A stretch of DNA of 64,000 nt from Dipetalonema caudispina (taxonomy: Eukaryota > Nematoda > Chromadorea > Rhabditida > Onchocercidae): assembly GCA_013365325.1 (NCBI GenBank), contig JABVXV010000319.1:1-64000 (forward strand), in the 5' to 3' direction. Below the pieces are notes generated by a model. That model ran no database searches, was not told where the DNA came from, and was given only the letters and a program-made list of their open reading frames with translations. A program made the position numbers and the translations under genes. Each line of letters opens with the position of its first letter. Position 1 is the stretch's first letter. Of this stretch, positions 14,297 to 26,707 are shown in pieces.

Positions 14297-14543
14297 ATAT
14301 ACGTACATTTTAACCTTTCATCTAATTTGATTAGATTTGTTTTACAGATGCATCAAATCATTTTCAAATTTTATTATAACACTTATAAAATTAGCAAAAT
14401 TTTAGTTTTAGTATTTCTTCTTTCAAATTACAACACAACCCTGAAATGGCATAAATGATACTTTATGTAAGTGTTATATTGTAAATGGAATTTATTGTTA
14501 AATTAAACGAAAATTTTATAAAAAATATTCTGAAATTCTTTCG

Positions 14544-14576
<33 letters not shown>

Positions 14577-15484
14577 TTTACTGATTCATTCCTAAATTTT
14601 AATCAATTTGAATACATTGATTTTTCCCTTCCTTTTTTTTTTTTTTTTGTCTTGTTTTTTTAAATAACCGAAAAAAAAAATTTTCTGTATGAAAATTTAT
14701 GAAATTTTAGTGTTAAATATATTTAAATTTGAAAGGAAAATCTTTCTTTTTCTTTCCTTCATTTAATTAATTAGAAAATGGCAAGCCTAAAATTTGTTGG
14801 AAAAAAAAAAGAATAAAATTTTTCATAGAAAAATTATCCACACATTGAAGAATGCTTATTCATGTTTTAATTTCTGTGTTTATTTTTGTTTTGATTACGT
14901 ATATTTTGATGGAAAAAAAAAAAAGTGTAAACTTCTGGGATGAATTTTTCAATTATCAACTAAACTTTAGAATGAAAATCGATTATAATTAATGTGAAAT
15001 ACTAAAACTCTTGGTTAATTTACATCCAAGAATTAATTATTTTTTCGTTTAAAAGCTCCAATTTTTACTAAAATTAGTTAACAACAATTCTCCCTTCTTT
15101 CCTTTTTTTTTTTTTTTTTTTTTTCCAGATGACTTAACAAATAAACATATATAATAAAAATAAAATAATGAATTATTCATGAAATGTTTAAATGATCTAA
15201 AAAAAAGAGAAAGAAAGAAGAAGCGACAAAAAAAAAAAAAAAAAAAAAGAGAAAAGGTAATAGGTAAATAGAATTTAAATGGATTTGGATTGGATCGGAT
15301 CGTGATCGAGTAAGGTCAAATTGAATCAAATTGCATAAATACATAGTCATCATTAATTTTACATAGTATATCAGACAAATACAATCCATTCGGGTGACAC
15401 AAGAGCAAAAAGCGACCCCGGAATATACATGTACATCTGTCGTGTCGCCTCCATGGAATAATAATAATAATAGCAGCTGTGGTC

Positions 15485-15551
15485 GTAGTAGTAGTAGTAG
15501 TAGTAGTAGCAGTTGTAGTTGTTGTAGTAGTAGTGATGATGGTAGTAGTGG
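15485..15551. repeat. TAG/GTA trinucleotide repeat
   Basis: Runs of TAG/GTA with TTG and GAT variants. Poly-Ser, poly-Val and poly-Leu frames in different phases all arise from it, which argues against coding. Confidence 0.85.
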
Positions 15552-16111
15552 TCGTGATAGATCCACCATCTGTCCCATCATTAGTTCACCCTCTTCAATT
15601 TGTTATTAACTTCATTCAAATGTCTGTCTGCTCAAAATTGATTGTATCAATTTTTCAATAATATTCATATTTGACATTTTTTTAATTTCAATCATCTCAA
15701 TTATTCGTTATTTTCAATCTTTCAAAAAAAAAAAAAAAAAAAAATTTCTATTTTCTCTCAAATATATTTTCCTATTCTGATAACAAACCAAATTGGATGC
15801 ATTATTTTTTTTTTTTTCCCTTTACTTATAAATAGTTCCAGCTGCCTCTCCCTTTTCAATCTTTTTCTTTTTTTTTTTTTAAATTTTTTTTCCAGCAATT
15901 TATACACTTTCGTTAGAAATATATATATATATTTTTTTTTTTTTCTCTCCTACTTTTCACATTTATCCTGTAATTTAAATGGTTATCTCATTATTATTTT
16001 AACTATTTCATTGAAAAACTAATACAATTACTTATACTTTTCAATTTCCTTCTTTCTTTCTCCTACACTTGAAAACTAAGCCTATTTTATTACTATCCCT
16101 ATATATATACA

Positions 16112-16115
<4 letters not shown>

Positions 16116-16170
<55 letters not shown>
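16116..16170. repeat. (TA)n microsatellite
   Basis: An uninterrupted AT dinucleotide run of about 55 bases. Shorter TA runs follow near 16522-16548 and 21915-21950. Confidence 0.95.
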
Positions 16171-16173
<3 letters not shown>

Positions 16174-16710
16174 AATGGATACATTTCTTTAATTTTCATT
16201 TCCTTTTTTTTCTTTTTAAATTTGAAAGCTCCCAGAGCATAATAATAGTAAAAAAAATTTGATTTCATTTTTGCACTTCATTATGTACACATTTACGTTT
16301 ATTTTTCTTTCGTTGTAATTAATTTTGTTCGATTGCTGCTGCATAAGGAATGATTAAAAGTAATGATTTCTGTTTTTAGATAAAATTTTAATATATGTAA
16401 AAGATAAGACTAAGCCAAATTCATCAAGCAAATATACTTTCAAATTGTTCATTTAAATTTCAATTTTTATTTCCAATTAGTTCTTTAGTTAAGTTAAATT
16501 TAGAGATACAAATACAGTAAATAAATATATATATATATATATATATATCCAGGTTTTTATGCTTATAAAGTTGAACTGTTATAAATTAAAATATTTGTGA
16601 AAAATTTTCAAAATATACGAATTGCTTTGACTTTTGCTCTAAATTTTTCAAATAAAAGATGCTTGTTGTAATATCTTTCTTGTTGCCATAGCAATCGATT
16701 CCATGCCTAT

Positions 16711-16838
16711 AAACGTCATCATCATCATCATTATCATCATCATCGTCATTATCACCATCATTACTGCTACTATTATCATTATTACTATTATCATCATTAC
16801 CACTATCGTCATTATCATTATTATCATCATCATCATTC
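16711..16838. repeat. ATC/ATT trinucleotide array
   Basis: About 128 bases of ATC, ATT and ACC triplets. The frames across it are poly-Ile on one strand and poly-Asp/Asn or poly-Met on the other, so it is best read as a microsatellite. A related array about 600 bases downstream forms a hairpin-like inverted repeat. Confidence 0.9.
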
Positions 16839-17330
16839 ATTGCTTAATGCTATTTTCCTCTTTCAAAAAGTTCAACAAATTACTGCGCAAGTTATATTCC
16901 TGAATAAACAAAATGAAAAAAAGAAAAAAAAAAGAAGGGATAAATTGAAAGAGGGAGGGAGAGAGAAAGGGTAAAAGAAAGAGACAAAAAAGAAAAAAGG
17001 TGGGCATTGTGTCCTAAAAACAAACAAAGCATCGACGATTATTCTTTTTTTTTTCTCTATTTTGTTTCATTTTTCATTATTTTGATCCATTGTTTAATGG
17101 TTTAACAAAAATTTTCTTGAAAAAAATTAAATTTTTTTTCTTCCATTTCTTTCCTTTCTTTTTCTTTTTCCTGTCTACTTATTTGTTTGTTTTATTTGTT
17201 TAAACTTTTTTCCTTTTTTTTTTTTTTTTTTTTTTTTTTCAAGTTAGAAAAATGATCAGACTAGCAAACAATCATCCAATGTTATTTGTATTCATTTTCA
17301 AATTGTAATTTTATCATTCCTATCAATTTC

Positions 17331-17401
17331 ATCTCTATTATCATCACTATTATCACTGTTGTCATCAATGATAACAGCAGTGATAACGATGATGATAGTG
17401 G
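17331..17401. repeat. Imperfect inverted repeat in ATC-rich DNA
   Basis: The left arm, roughly CTATTATCATCACTATTATC onward, is the near reverse complement of the right arm that follows a very short spacer; each arm is about 31 bases. A DNA or RNA hairpin is possible. It may simply come from the local triplet composition. Confidence 0.5.
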
Positions 17402-17832
17402 TTTAAAATTAGCATTTTTATTTTGAATTATACATATCGCTAATCTCAACTACAAATGTTTCCATTCATTTCTTAGATAATCATTTCTTGTTTATAGCAA
17501 TAATAATAATAATAATGATAATAAAAATAATAATAATTGTGTATATTGTTACAATTCTTCACTAAATTATAGTAATTCTTTCCCTCCCCAATTACGGTAA
17601 TTCGTTCTTCAATTACAGTAATTCTTCACTTCCGTTTTTCCCTCTCTCTCTCTCTTTCCTTTTCCTGTCTCCCTTATACATTCTTTTCTTTTTTTTTTTT
17701 TTTCGTTTTCATTTTTTAGAGGAAAAATTTTGTTGTATAATAAGCAATGGGTATATCGATACAATTTGTTGGGTAAATGTTGGGAATATTTGAAATTGTC
17801 AAGAAAAAAAAAACTGATGGTACTAATCTTTT

Positions 17833-17833
17833 A

Positions 17834-17865
<32 letters not shown>

Positions 17866-17866
17866 T
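17833..17866. repeat. (CT)n microsatellite
   Basis: About 34 bases of CT with one TTT interruption, in gene-poor DNA. Confidence 0.9.
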
Positions 17867-18197
17867 CTTCTTCCCATCCTTGATTAAATGTTCTCTTTCT
17901 TAGTTAAGTTAATTTTAACGTTTTACATTTGGATATATATATATATGTGTGTGTGTGTATGTGTGCATGTCGAGTCTGGGCTTGTATAAAAGCTTAGATG
18001 AATGTATAGCCTAGTACAGCCTAGTTCGTTTGTTTCCGTGGATGGTTGAATATTGAAAAGTTGGGAACGCCTTTATGTTTTCATTTATTTCAATTTTCTG
18101 TCCAACTTTCCTTTTTATCCAATAAGAATATTTTTCAAGCTTAGGACATTTAGGAATAAGAATGAAGTGGTTAGTGATAATGGTGATAATAATTGGA

Positions 18198-18246
18198 AAG
18201 AGGGAGAGAGAGAGAGAGAGGGAGAGAGAGGGAGAGGGAGGAAAAG
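18198..18246. repeat. (GA)n / purine tract
   Basis: A nearly pure purine run of GA and GGGA steps, followed by further purine-rich DNA. It is the first of several purine/pyrimidine islands ending near 19.07 kb. Confidence 0.85.
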
Positions 18247-18359
18247 ATGATAAAACTCCAGAAAAGTGGGAGGTCTTGAAGTCCTGAATGGAAGAATAGA
18301 AAGTAGAAGATGGAGTAAACCAGCAGGAGGTATTATGGATAAGATGAAGTAACGTGTCA

Positions 18360-18535
18360 CCCAGCCTTTTACCCCTCCTCCTTTACCCCTCACCTCTCCC
18401 TCCTATCACCACCAATCTTCTACCTCCTTCCTCTTTCATCTCACCTTTTCATCTTCTCTTTCCCCCTCTCTCTCTCTCTCTCTCTCCTTCCCTCATTTCT
18501 CCCTCTTCTTCTTCCTCCTCCTCCTCCCTTCTCTT
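18360..18535. repeat. Long polypyrimidine tract
   Basis: About 175 bases that are mostly C and T on the plus strand, with CCCCTCCTCC and (CT)n blocks. Much GC-richer than its surroundings. No convincing coding potential. Confidence 0.8.
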
Positions 18536-18654
18536 ATCCATTCATCCTAACAACCAACATGGATAATCATTTTCCTTATTCGGGAGCATCTGCATTGTCG
18601 TAGTTGGTAGTGGGATGCCTTGGTGATTGTTGTCTTTCGATCAAGACGAAAGAG

Positions 18655-18900
18655 ATTTATGAGGGAAAAGGAAGAAGGATGCAAAAAGAGGAAGAAGAAG
18701 AAGAAGAAGGAGAAGGAGGAGGAGGAGGAATGAGAGGGGAGGGTTTGTGGTTTTGCTTGTCATCCCATTTCTAATTTCTCTATTTATCATTCTCCTCCTC
18801 CACCTCCTCCTCCTCCACCTCCTCCACCTCCTCCACCACCACCTCCTCCTCCTCCTCCTCCTCCTCATCCAGTTCAACTTCCCTCCTCCTTTTCTACTTC
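18655..18900. repeat. Purine tract then CCTCC pyrimidine tract (foldback)
   Basis: A GAAGAAG/GGAGGAG purine block (about 18655-18745) is followed by a CTCCTCC/CACCTCC block (about 18785-18885) on the same strand. The blocks are near-complementary, so they could form a large hairpin or triplex. Poly-Arg and poly-Leu frames here are products of the repeat. Confidence 0.8.
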
Positions 18901-18970
18901 ATTTTCAATTCTTCCGGATTACATTCATACTTGTCGTCTACTTCTACAGCTACTGGTTGTATTCATGTAA

Positions 18971-19180
18971 TTATTGGAGATTGCGGTGAAAATGGATAGA
19001 AATGATGATGATGATAATAGTGGAGGAAGTTAAGGGGGGGAGAGGAGAGGGGAAAGAGGACTGACTGACAGACTGTTCCATTACTTCCTCATTCTGGTCA
19101 TCATCCTTCATGTCAAGAGCGCGCGCGCAATTCCCTGCATTTATTGATGATGATAGTAGTGTCTCATCATCCTCATTCAT
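18971..19180 (-). CDS. Unrecognised acidic open frame, possible first exon
   Basis: A minus-strand frame begins MNEDDETLLSSSINAGNCAR and continues with an acidic, Ser/Gln-rich stretch for about 55 codons before entering an Ile-rich repeat. Composition up to the repeat is protein-like, as in an N-terminal exon. I found no partner exon or family. It includes the only GCGCGCGC run noticed in the window. Coding status is doubtful. Confidence 0.18.
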   Translation of the reverse strand: MNEDDETLLSSSINAGNCARALDMKDDDQNEEVMEQSVSQSSFPSPLPPLTSSTIIIIIISIHFHRNLQ

Positions 19181-20179
19181 GATGTCCCCATATATATATA
19201 TACATATATATGTGTGTGTGTATATTTTGATTTATCTATCAAGTTAAAATATCAATATGTCATTTCTGATGATTTCTTATACTTTCATTTCTATCAATCT
19301 TTCATATTTGTCATGTTAAAAAATAAAAATGATAAACAAATTTTGAAATTTTTTATTTGTTATTGTTGTAAATTATTATTGTTAATATCAAAATTTCTCA
19401 CTTTTATCATTTATATTTATGCTTCATCATTAATAGGATATAAGATTTAGCTATAAGTAGTAGTAATTTCAACTTTCGTTTCTTTCCCTCTGTTTTTTTT
19501 TTTTTTTTTTTTTTTTACTTTGATATGATAAGTGTGTAGACTTCTATGAATATTATGTTGACATAATGATGATACGGATCAGATTTGAAAATGATACATA
19601 TAAAAGATATAGATTGATGTAGAAATATTTGCATATAAAAATTTCAATTGTGAAAAATAGAAAAGAAAGAATAGAATTAAAAAAAAAAAAAAAAAAAAAA
19701 AAGAAAATATGCTAGAATATGTGAACCAATAAGAACATTTGGATACGGTGACCGTAATTGATCTTTCTAATATGCATTGCATTCTTATTTAATAATTGAA
19801 CTATACTGTCTAATCGTAGACATATTACATATCGTGAATTCTAATTAGGAAAATTCCTAATTAGAATTATTTCAAATAAAAAAGAAATTTTGTCAAAAAA
19901 AGAGAAAAAAAAAGAAATTGTGATATAATTGTGAAATTGTTGTGAAAGAAAAAGAAGCAAAAATTTTGCTTAATATGAAATATTTGAACAATAAAATTTT
20001 AGCACCATATTAGATTGGCAATTCTTGCCAATAATTAACATGATAAATCTAGGAAATTTGAATAAATTTCATTTAAATAATAAAAAGAATACCACTTTTG
20101 GTATGATTATTGATGATAAGAATTTAGTCTTATGAGATTACACCTTTATTACCTTTTCCTTTTAGTAATTTTTCATCTA

Positions 20180-20216
<37 letters not shown>

Positions 20217-20583
20217 GCTCTTAAGAAAATGACACTTTAGGTTATATATATATCTTTCCTGATAGCAAGAGGAATCTACGTAGTAGATCGATGTTATTTT
20301 AGATAAAATTTAATAGAAAAAGCTAAACATTTAGATATTACTTTTGTTCGCTTAATTTTTTTTTTTTTTTACGCTATTATTTTAGTGTATGCTTTTACTT
20401 TGGAATATTTTCAAATTTAAAGATTGAATTTCGGATTAATTCTATGTAAAATTTAGAGGATAAATTGATTAAGCCATGTGGAAATGATACCCAAAATGTA
20501 TAATGGTGTTGATTTTGACCTAGTTGTTATAACTGATCCTATAGGTCCGTTTATTGGACGGGGTTGGCAAATTGGAGCAAATG

Positions 20584-20646
20584 TGTATGTATGTATGTAT
20601 GTATGTATGTATGTATGTGTGTGTGTGTATGTGTGTATGTGTATGT
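20584..20646. repeat. (TATG)n tetranucleotide repeat
   Basis: About nine TATG units grading into TG/TATG steps. Any frame through it encodes only Tyr/Val/Cys/Met repeats. Confidence 0.92.
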
Positions 20647-20948
20647 GGTTTACCCACTGAAATAGGCCAATTTTGCATTATTTTTGCACAAATCCATATG
20701 TCCGGTTGAAGAGTATTTGTTCAGTCTCTCCCTCTCAATAGATGAAGAATAGAGGGAAGGTAGTGGGTCAAAGGTCAGCGCAGATGCTCTTAATATCCTT
20801 TTCTTTCTCGCTTATATGGACATTTTTGAAGATAGATAGTAGCACCGACATATCCGCGATACCTGGACATGGCTCTTGAATTGGTTTATCAGTTATCTTT
20901 TGGTTCATGCTACTTCTTACAACATCCGTGATCTTTCTGATCATTTGC

Positions 20949-21150
20949 AGGACAAATCCCTATAACATATATTGACAAAAAGATTATGTGTTTCCTGATG
21001 CTTCCAACCAATCGGTACATTGGGAATGTTATAATTTCTTGCAAAGGACGTCTCGCTTTCACCGGTGACCTTGGTTTGTTATGCTTAGTACTAAGGCACG
21101 CGGTGAATGCCAAACGTTCTATTGCTATACCCTATATCGTACGTCGCACG
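20949..21150 (+). other. GC-richer open block, possible exon, unrecognised
   Basis: After a TTTGCAG acceptor-like site, a plus-strand frame stays open for about 65 codons to a TAA near 21150, with normal amino-acid composition (for example NRYIGNVIISCKGRLAFTGD). The minus strand is also open across part of it. I know no matching family. It could be a decayed gene or transposon piece. Confidence 0.2.
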
Positions 21151-21914
21151 TAACTTTCCCGGTTTCATCTGTCCGACAATCGCTTTCAACAAATCTATCG
21201 TATCACGAAGATCGCATTCAACAAATTTTGACTATTTTAAAAAAAGGTTTATTTCATTTTTTTTTTCTTTTTCCATCTTTTTTTTCTTTTCTTAAATGCT
21301 TTCGACTACATTTGATAAATGACAAATGATGTTTTTAGAAGGAAAGATGCGGACAAAGTTTAGCCTTTATTATTGTTTCTGTCTGCTTTTCAGAGGAGTA
21401 TGTAAAAGCCTGAAAAGGGTTGAACAAAGACAGCGGGAGGAGAGAGAAGATTACAATTCAATGCTGAAATCTAAAACTTAAAATGCTAAATAGCAAATAC
21501 AACTTAGCCTACATAGAAAAATTGCCAATAGCAAGTATAATTTAGCCTAGAAATGAAAATATTGAACAGAGGGTACAAATTTGATTTCAAAGGGAAAAAA
21601 TGTTGATAGCAAGTACAATTTAGTGAATACAATTACAACTTTGTTTATCAAAAATATTTGCAACGAAAAAGCAACAACAACCTGAATATGATATTTAGCT
21701 TAACAGTCATACGGAATAGGAAAAGTTTACACGATGAACATGCGGACGGATAAACAAATAAATGTAATATCCGTATAAATACATTTTACAACATGTTTTT
21801 TTTTTTTTTTTTCCATACAAGATTATACAAATTCCAATTAAATTAAATAATAATCTAACTTATTCTGATCTGATGCATATTATCAATCTCTATATTTGAA
21901 AAGGAGAAAAAAAT

Positions 21915-21915
21915 G

Positions 21916-21951
<36 letters not shown>

Positions 21952-23053
21952 CTTGTCCTTATTTACTTGGTAATTTTGAAAGATTCTTTTTTTTTGCACT
22001 AATCATAGTATGTATTTAAATTATTTTGATTAAGAGTTTTGAAATACATGTGTATTCCGAAAATAAATTCCATGATTTTATCTGATATATTCAAAACTAT
22101 AAATATTGAAAGGGGAAAAAAAGGGAAGTTATTGAGTGTGTGGAAAATTTCGGTAAGTGTAAAAATTTTTAATAAATATTTCGCGATTGAAACAGTCAAG
22201 TTAAATTGAATAGTATGCAAGAAATGCAAAGTGCTTGATATATATATATATATGATCAACCTGATGAATCATTAAATGTTGCATATTTTGAAGTAATTAT
22301 GGGAAGAAAAACGTCTGTAATGTTTGTCATTAATTAATTTAGCGAATTGCAAATTGGATCAAATGAAGGGCAAGAAAGAAAAACTGTGACATTTTTTTTT
22401 AAATATAGCAAATTCAAACAACTAAACGAGGTATTTATTACCTATTATAAATGTCATTAGGCATAAGTTTGGTAGCAAATTTTTGTATAGTTCAAAATGA
22501 TATCATTTCAACCTGAAATATTTGATATTTTATCCTCTTTTTTTCCTTGCTAAATCGTTCGAAATTAATATTATCAATCTCATTTCAATGATATATAAAT
22601 GATGGTAAAAATTTGTTGCTATTCTCCTGCGTTTTTTTTTTTTTTTTTCTTTTCAGATAGAAAAGTAAATGTGTCCTGATAATTCTATAATAAGTAAGCA
22701 TCTTATATAATTTAAATCAGAACATAAGACAGTTTTTTTTTTTTTCTTGAAATATATTTCATGAATAAATAAACTATTTTGTTTCACTGAATTTCCATCA
22801 ATAACAGATTTTAAATTTCAAATATGGGTAAAATAATTGTAAATAAAAGCGTAGGTCACAAGAATTTTCCATTTCGTAATCTAATCTAACATTATCATAC
22901 ATCGAAAATGATCATTTAATTACACTTTGAAAAGTTAACATATCCCGATATATATCGACTATTTTGATCATTTAATTCTAGAATTACTTCAATGAGTAGG
23001 TCTTTTAAACTGAACTGAAAATATAAGCCAAAATTTTGAATTACAACTGTAGA

Positions 23054-23088
<35 letters not shown>

Positions 23089-23880
23089 ACCTCTCACAGA
23101 ATAAGAAGGAATTTTCTCGATGTAAAAAAGTAAGATATGAATTATATACACACTAAATATTTACAAAATTTCCCAGTAAACAATTTGGTGACAAACAACG
23201 TTGTGTACGATTACAGAATAATACGGATGAAGAGAATGAAGAGATCTGATCATTCTCACAAACACCTGCTTATTGTTGAAGAAGTATGAAATGCAAGATT
23301 GTTATAGCAAAAAGTGACATGATGACATATGTGACCCAGACTGAATGGTCACATGGCTCACTCATCCTAAAATCAATAACTGTCAAGTGTAAATGCTTTC
23401 CTCATCATTGACACATACATACATGTAAAGCTTAGTGAAAAATCAAATTAAAGTCCTTCAAAATGTCCACCTGTTTTCACCAGTGCCACTCGTAAAAATT
23501 TACTGAGAAATTAAAATTTTGAATAAGATTTCGGAAATGCATATAAAATGATAAGTGAAAGATAAAGTTTTAAACATGTAATTAGATTTAGTTATCCATA
23601 TAGTTAACAAAATATTTTAGTTGGTTAGATAGATGATATCATTTTTCAAATCTTATACATCACTAAGCAAATCTTATACATTGATTATCAGCATACTGAA
23701 CGAGAAGACCCCAAATGTTATTTTTCTAGGCCTTATAATGTTAATCATTCAATCACTTAACTATTTTGATCCATTTTAATCTCTGGTTAAGAATGCTGTT
23801 ACGATTTGGACCCATTTAACTTTAACTGATAGTTACACAGTACTGCTCTTCGAAATTAATTAAAGCTTCCGAGAGTATGA
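21915..23880. other. Noncoding AT-rich spacer
   Basis: It holds a (TA)n run (21915-21950), a shorter one near 22240, and an A29 run at 23057-23085. No gene supported on either strand. Confidence 0.55.
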
Positions 23881-24021
23881 CCTGGCCTTTTTTGATAATC
23901 TCAAGACGTTTTTCAGTTTTGCATGGCAAAAGGAGTATGCGTTGAGGTGGACTTTGGTGGTGTCCTCTTCCTTAATCGAATAACTGCTGTTGAAAAAGGA
24001 ATCTATTAGGCTTGCAAGATA

Positions 24022-24339
24022 TTGACTGAATTTGTAGGCACTAATAAGAAACTGCCAATTGTCTATGCTTTAACTTCAAAAGATGATAAGCATGTTATGG
24101 AGAAGGGGAAAATCCTGACAGATGACAAATCAAGCTTGATTAAGCTTATACGCAAGAAGGTATTCTATTTCCCAGGGAGCTTAAAAGATCAGTTTTTTGT
24201 ATCCATAGCGACAGATATACAGCTATTAAGCCTTCGAGCCAGCACTTTAAAAAAACGAAGTCAACATAAATTAAGCATTGAAATCGTTTTAATGATAGAG
24301 GTGAGGTCAATCAACTATCTTCTCCTAGTTTTAGATTGA
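24022..24339 (+). CDS. Unrecognised 105-codon open frame
   Basis: The frame has ordinary protein composition, including KLPIVYALTSKDDKHVMEKG. That phrase loosely resembles the central part of MULE-type transposases, but this is a weak impression from memory. A second open segment follows near 24456-24641 in a different frame. No terminal repeats or catalytic triad could be placed. A decayed mobile element or a rapidly evolving gene are both possible. Confidence 0.22.
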   Translation: MTEFVGTNKKLPIVYALTSKDDKHVMEKGKILTDDKSSLIKLIRKKVFYFPGSLKDQFFVSIATDIQLLSLRASTLKKRSQHKLSIEIVLMIEVRSINYLLLVLD

Positions 24340-24812
24340 AAAAGATTTTTCAAATATTTTGTAAGATAATGCAGCAAAAACTATTGTTTACTTCTGTGGA
24401 GAAAAAAACACAAATAGCCTAATATACATCATCTGGAAAAACTACTTCAGATCTTATGGTTTGGCTTTTCTCTCTTCATCAGGTTTTTTATTTGATGGCT
24501 GAGGCATTCGCTTCGATACCACTTCTGCCTGAAAATCACTTCACACATTACACCAATCAGGTGAACCTCCGAAAGCTGATATCTTTTAAGTCAAATTACA
24601 TTTCGGAAGAAAACAATGCCATCCTAAATTATTCTGTATAATTTGGGCATAAATGGGCTGTTTAGTTATTGCATCTGCTGGAAAAAAATAATGAAGTCAC
24701 TAGTACGACCGCCATTACAGCGGTTGTTGCAAAATTTATATTCCACGTTTAAGCTAGTTATACATACTTTTGAAACTTTTCAGAAATCTTAATCTGACAA
24801 TCTGGTATCTCC

Positions 24813-25960
24813 TTACTCCTTTTTATCACACCTCCTGACCATCAGATAGATTAGAAAAATGGTCCAACAGATAGAATAGTAACTCTCCCGAAAGATGATT
24901 TTTGATAGTACTCCACATGCAGTTCTTCCACTACCAGGATAGAGATTACAGGGAATTTCCGAAAGATTAGCATTCAAAATTACAATCATCAATTCGTCAC
25001 GGATTATGGTGAAGAAAAACAAAACTGGATACCTCTATATCACAGTAAGAATATTTTTGAAAGTTAAAGTAATCAGAACACTTGTACTCTTCCGGATTCA
25101 CTTTCTTTTTCATTCCAATCTAAAATAAAATTCGAATAAAAAACTAATGAATATTACTGTTGCACATAGAAGAATTTTAGTTGATTTGATGGATGGATTT
25201 TTATATCTGTCTAGGAATAATTTTCCTAAAGTTAGGAGCAAATAACTCTCAATCCTGAAATTCTCACTGGGAACAGAAGAATGATCTAACGACATTTCCT
25301 TATTTGACCGTTTACTGGTTGTAGCAACTTCGTCTCATCTTTTTAAGTGAGACCTTTGCTATTTAGTTCTGATGAAAAATACAAAGCTTTTCAATATCTT
25401 AGAATATATATACTTCAGCAAATTAAAATATAGTATTCCAATATCATTCAATTTTTCCTTTAGAAAGCAACACCAATACCGTGACAATCAGTTTTATTAT
25501 AAATGTCGAAATTTACTTCAAACCGAATAATCCACACTTTAGAACTAAAGCAAGTTAGCTATTTGGTGTTAACTTACTTGAATTTTATTTTTCCGCTTAT
25601 TCAGTATTTATTTTGTTGAACAAAAATTTCAATTATGTCAGACACAACTTTGACAGAAATCAATAAAGAAATTGATTCCATTACAAAGAAATTTTAATTA
25701 AATTAAACAAAAATCGTAACCTTTTTCATCATTTCCGCATGTTCTATTCCAGTGGAATACAACGTTCTTATTAAGTTATTTATAGTTGGCGTACGTGAAC
25801 GTAGCTGTAAGCCAACCAGCCAAATAGCTTCCAACATTTGTCTGCAATCGAAATAACTATCAAAATAATTCCAACATCGCGGAAACTCCGAAATGACCAA
25901 CAGTTAACACCATGAACTCGAACCCACCGCCCTCGAAGTCGTTGAAAAACAACGGGCCAT
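24813..25960 (-). other. Possible minus-strand exons of an unrecognised gene
   Basis: The best piece is 25839 down to about 25721. After a GATTGCAG acceptor, about 40 open codons (QMLEAIWLVGLQLRSRTP onward, ending EHAEMMKK) run to an AAG|GTTACG donor. Other open segments lie at 25295-25110 (LLLTLGKLFLDRYKN) and 25022-24813, the latter ending in a hydrophobic stretch and a charged tail. Phases between them could not be reconciled, so no gene model is offered. Confidence 0.22.
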
Positions 25961-26707
25961 AGCAATGGCCGTTAAAATTCCATTCCAATTATTGAATAGC
26001 TATTAGTGAAATTCGATGAAGGGTTGATTCGTATGCGGTCAGTTTTGTTGTACCTTTTTAATTACTAATATAGGTGATATGAGAAGTTTGTGGTATAAAA
26101 ATGATGGAGAAAAAAAAAGAAAAAAAAAAGAAAACTTAAAAGAATGAGAGAAAAGTGGGAAATGTTATGATTTGAAAGATAGTTTAGTCCAATTTTTGTG
26201 AGTATTATCATCATTAGTAATGGAATAAGAAGAGATACTAAAGATTAATGAGAAATTTAAAAATTATTATCAAAATAGTACAATAGATATTGATGGTATA
26301 TTATTGTAGTATTTCTATAAGATTACTATTCTCATTGAAGTTTACATTGATTCATACACACTACATATATTATGATTTGAAAACTAAATGATATTACGAG
26401 ATTCTTTTTTTTTTTTTGATTTCAATGAGAGGGTCTTTTTTTTCCGCTCGTATTATTGAATTATTTTCAAATTCATTTGGAAATAAAACGAATTAGCTTA
26501 GAGTTATTACTTTCATGAACTATTAGATAAAAATCTTGTTATTCTTTCCTTTCTTTCCATTTTTGCTTAGATTTTACTAGTTTCAGCTTCTACTTCTTGA
26601 TCTTCCATTTCAGGTTTTTTTTTTTCTAACAAGAAATTTTATGGTATATTCCGAAGAAGATTGGTCAAAATTCGTGAATTAACAATAATCATACAATAGA
26701 TACCAGG

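Noticed and set aside
15177..15609. Overlapping poly-Ser, poly-Val and poly-Leu frames
   Set aside because: All three come from one TAG/GTA microsatellite read in different phases.
16586..16903. Asp/Asn-rich and Ile-rich frames
   Set aside because: They are products of the ATC/ATT triplet array and appear on both strands.
18641..18877. Poly-Arg frame
   Set aside because: Generated by GGAGGA/CCTCCT repeats.
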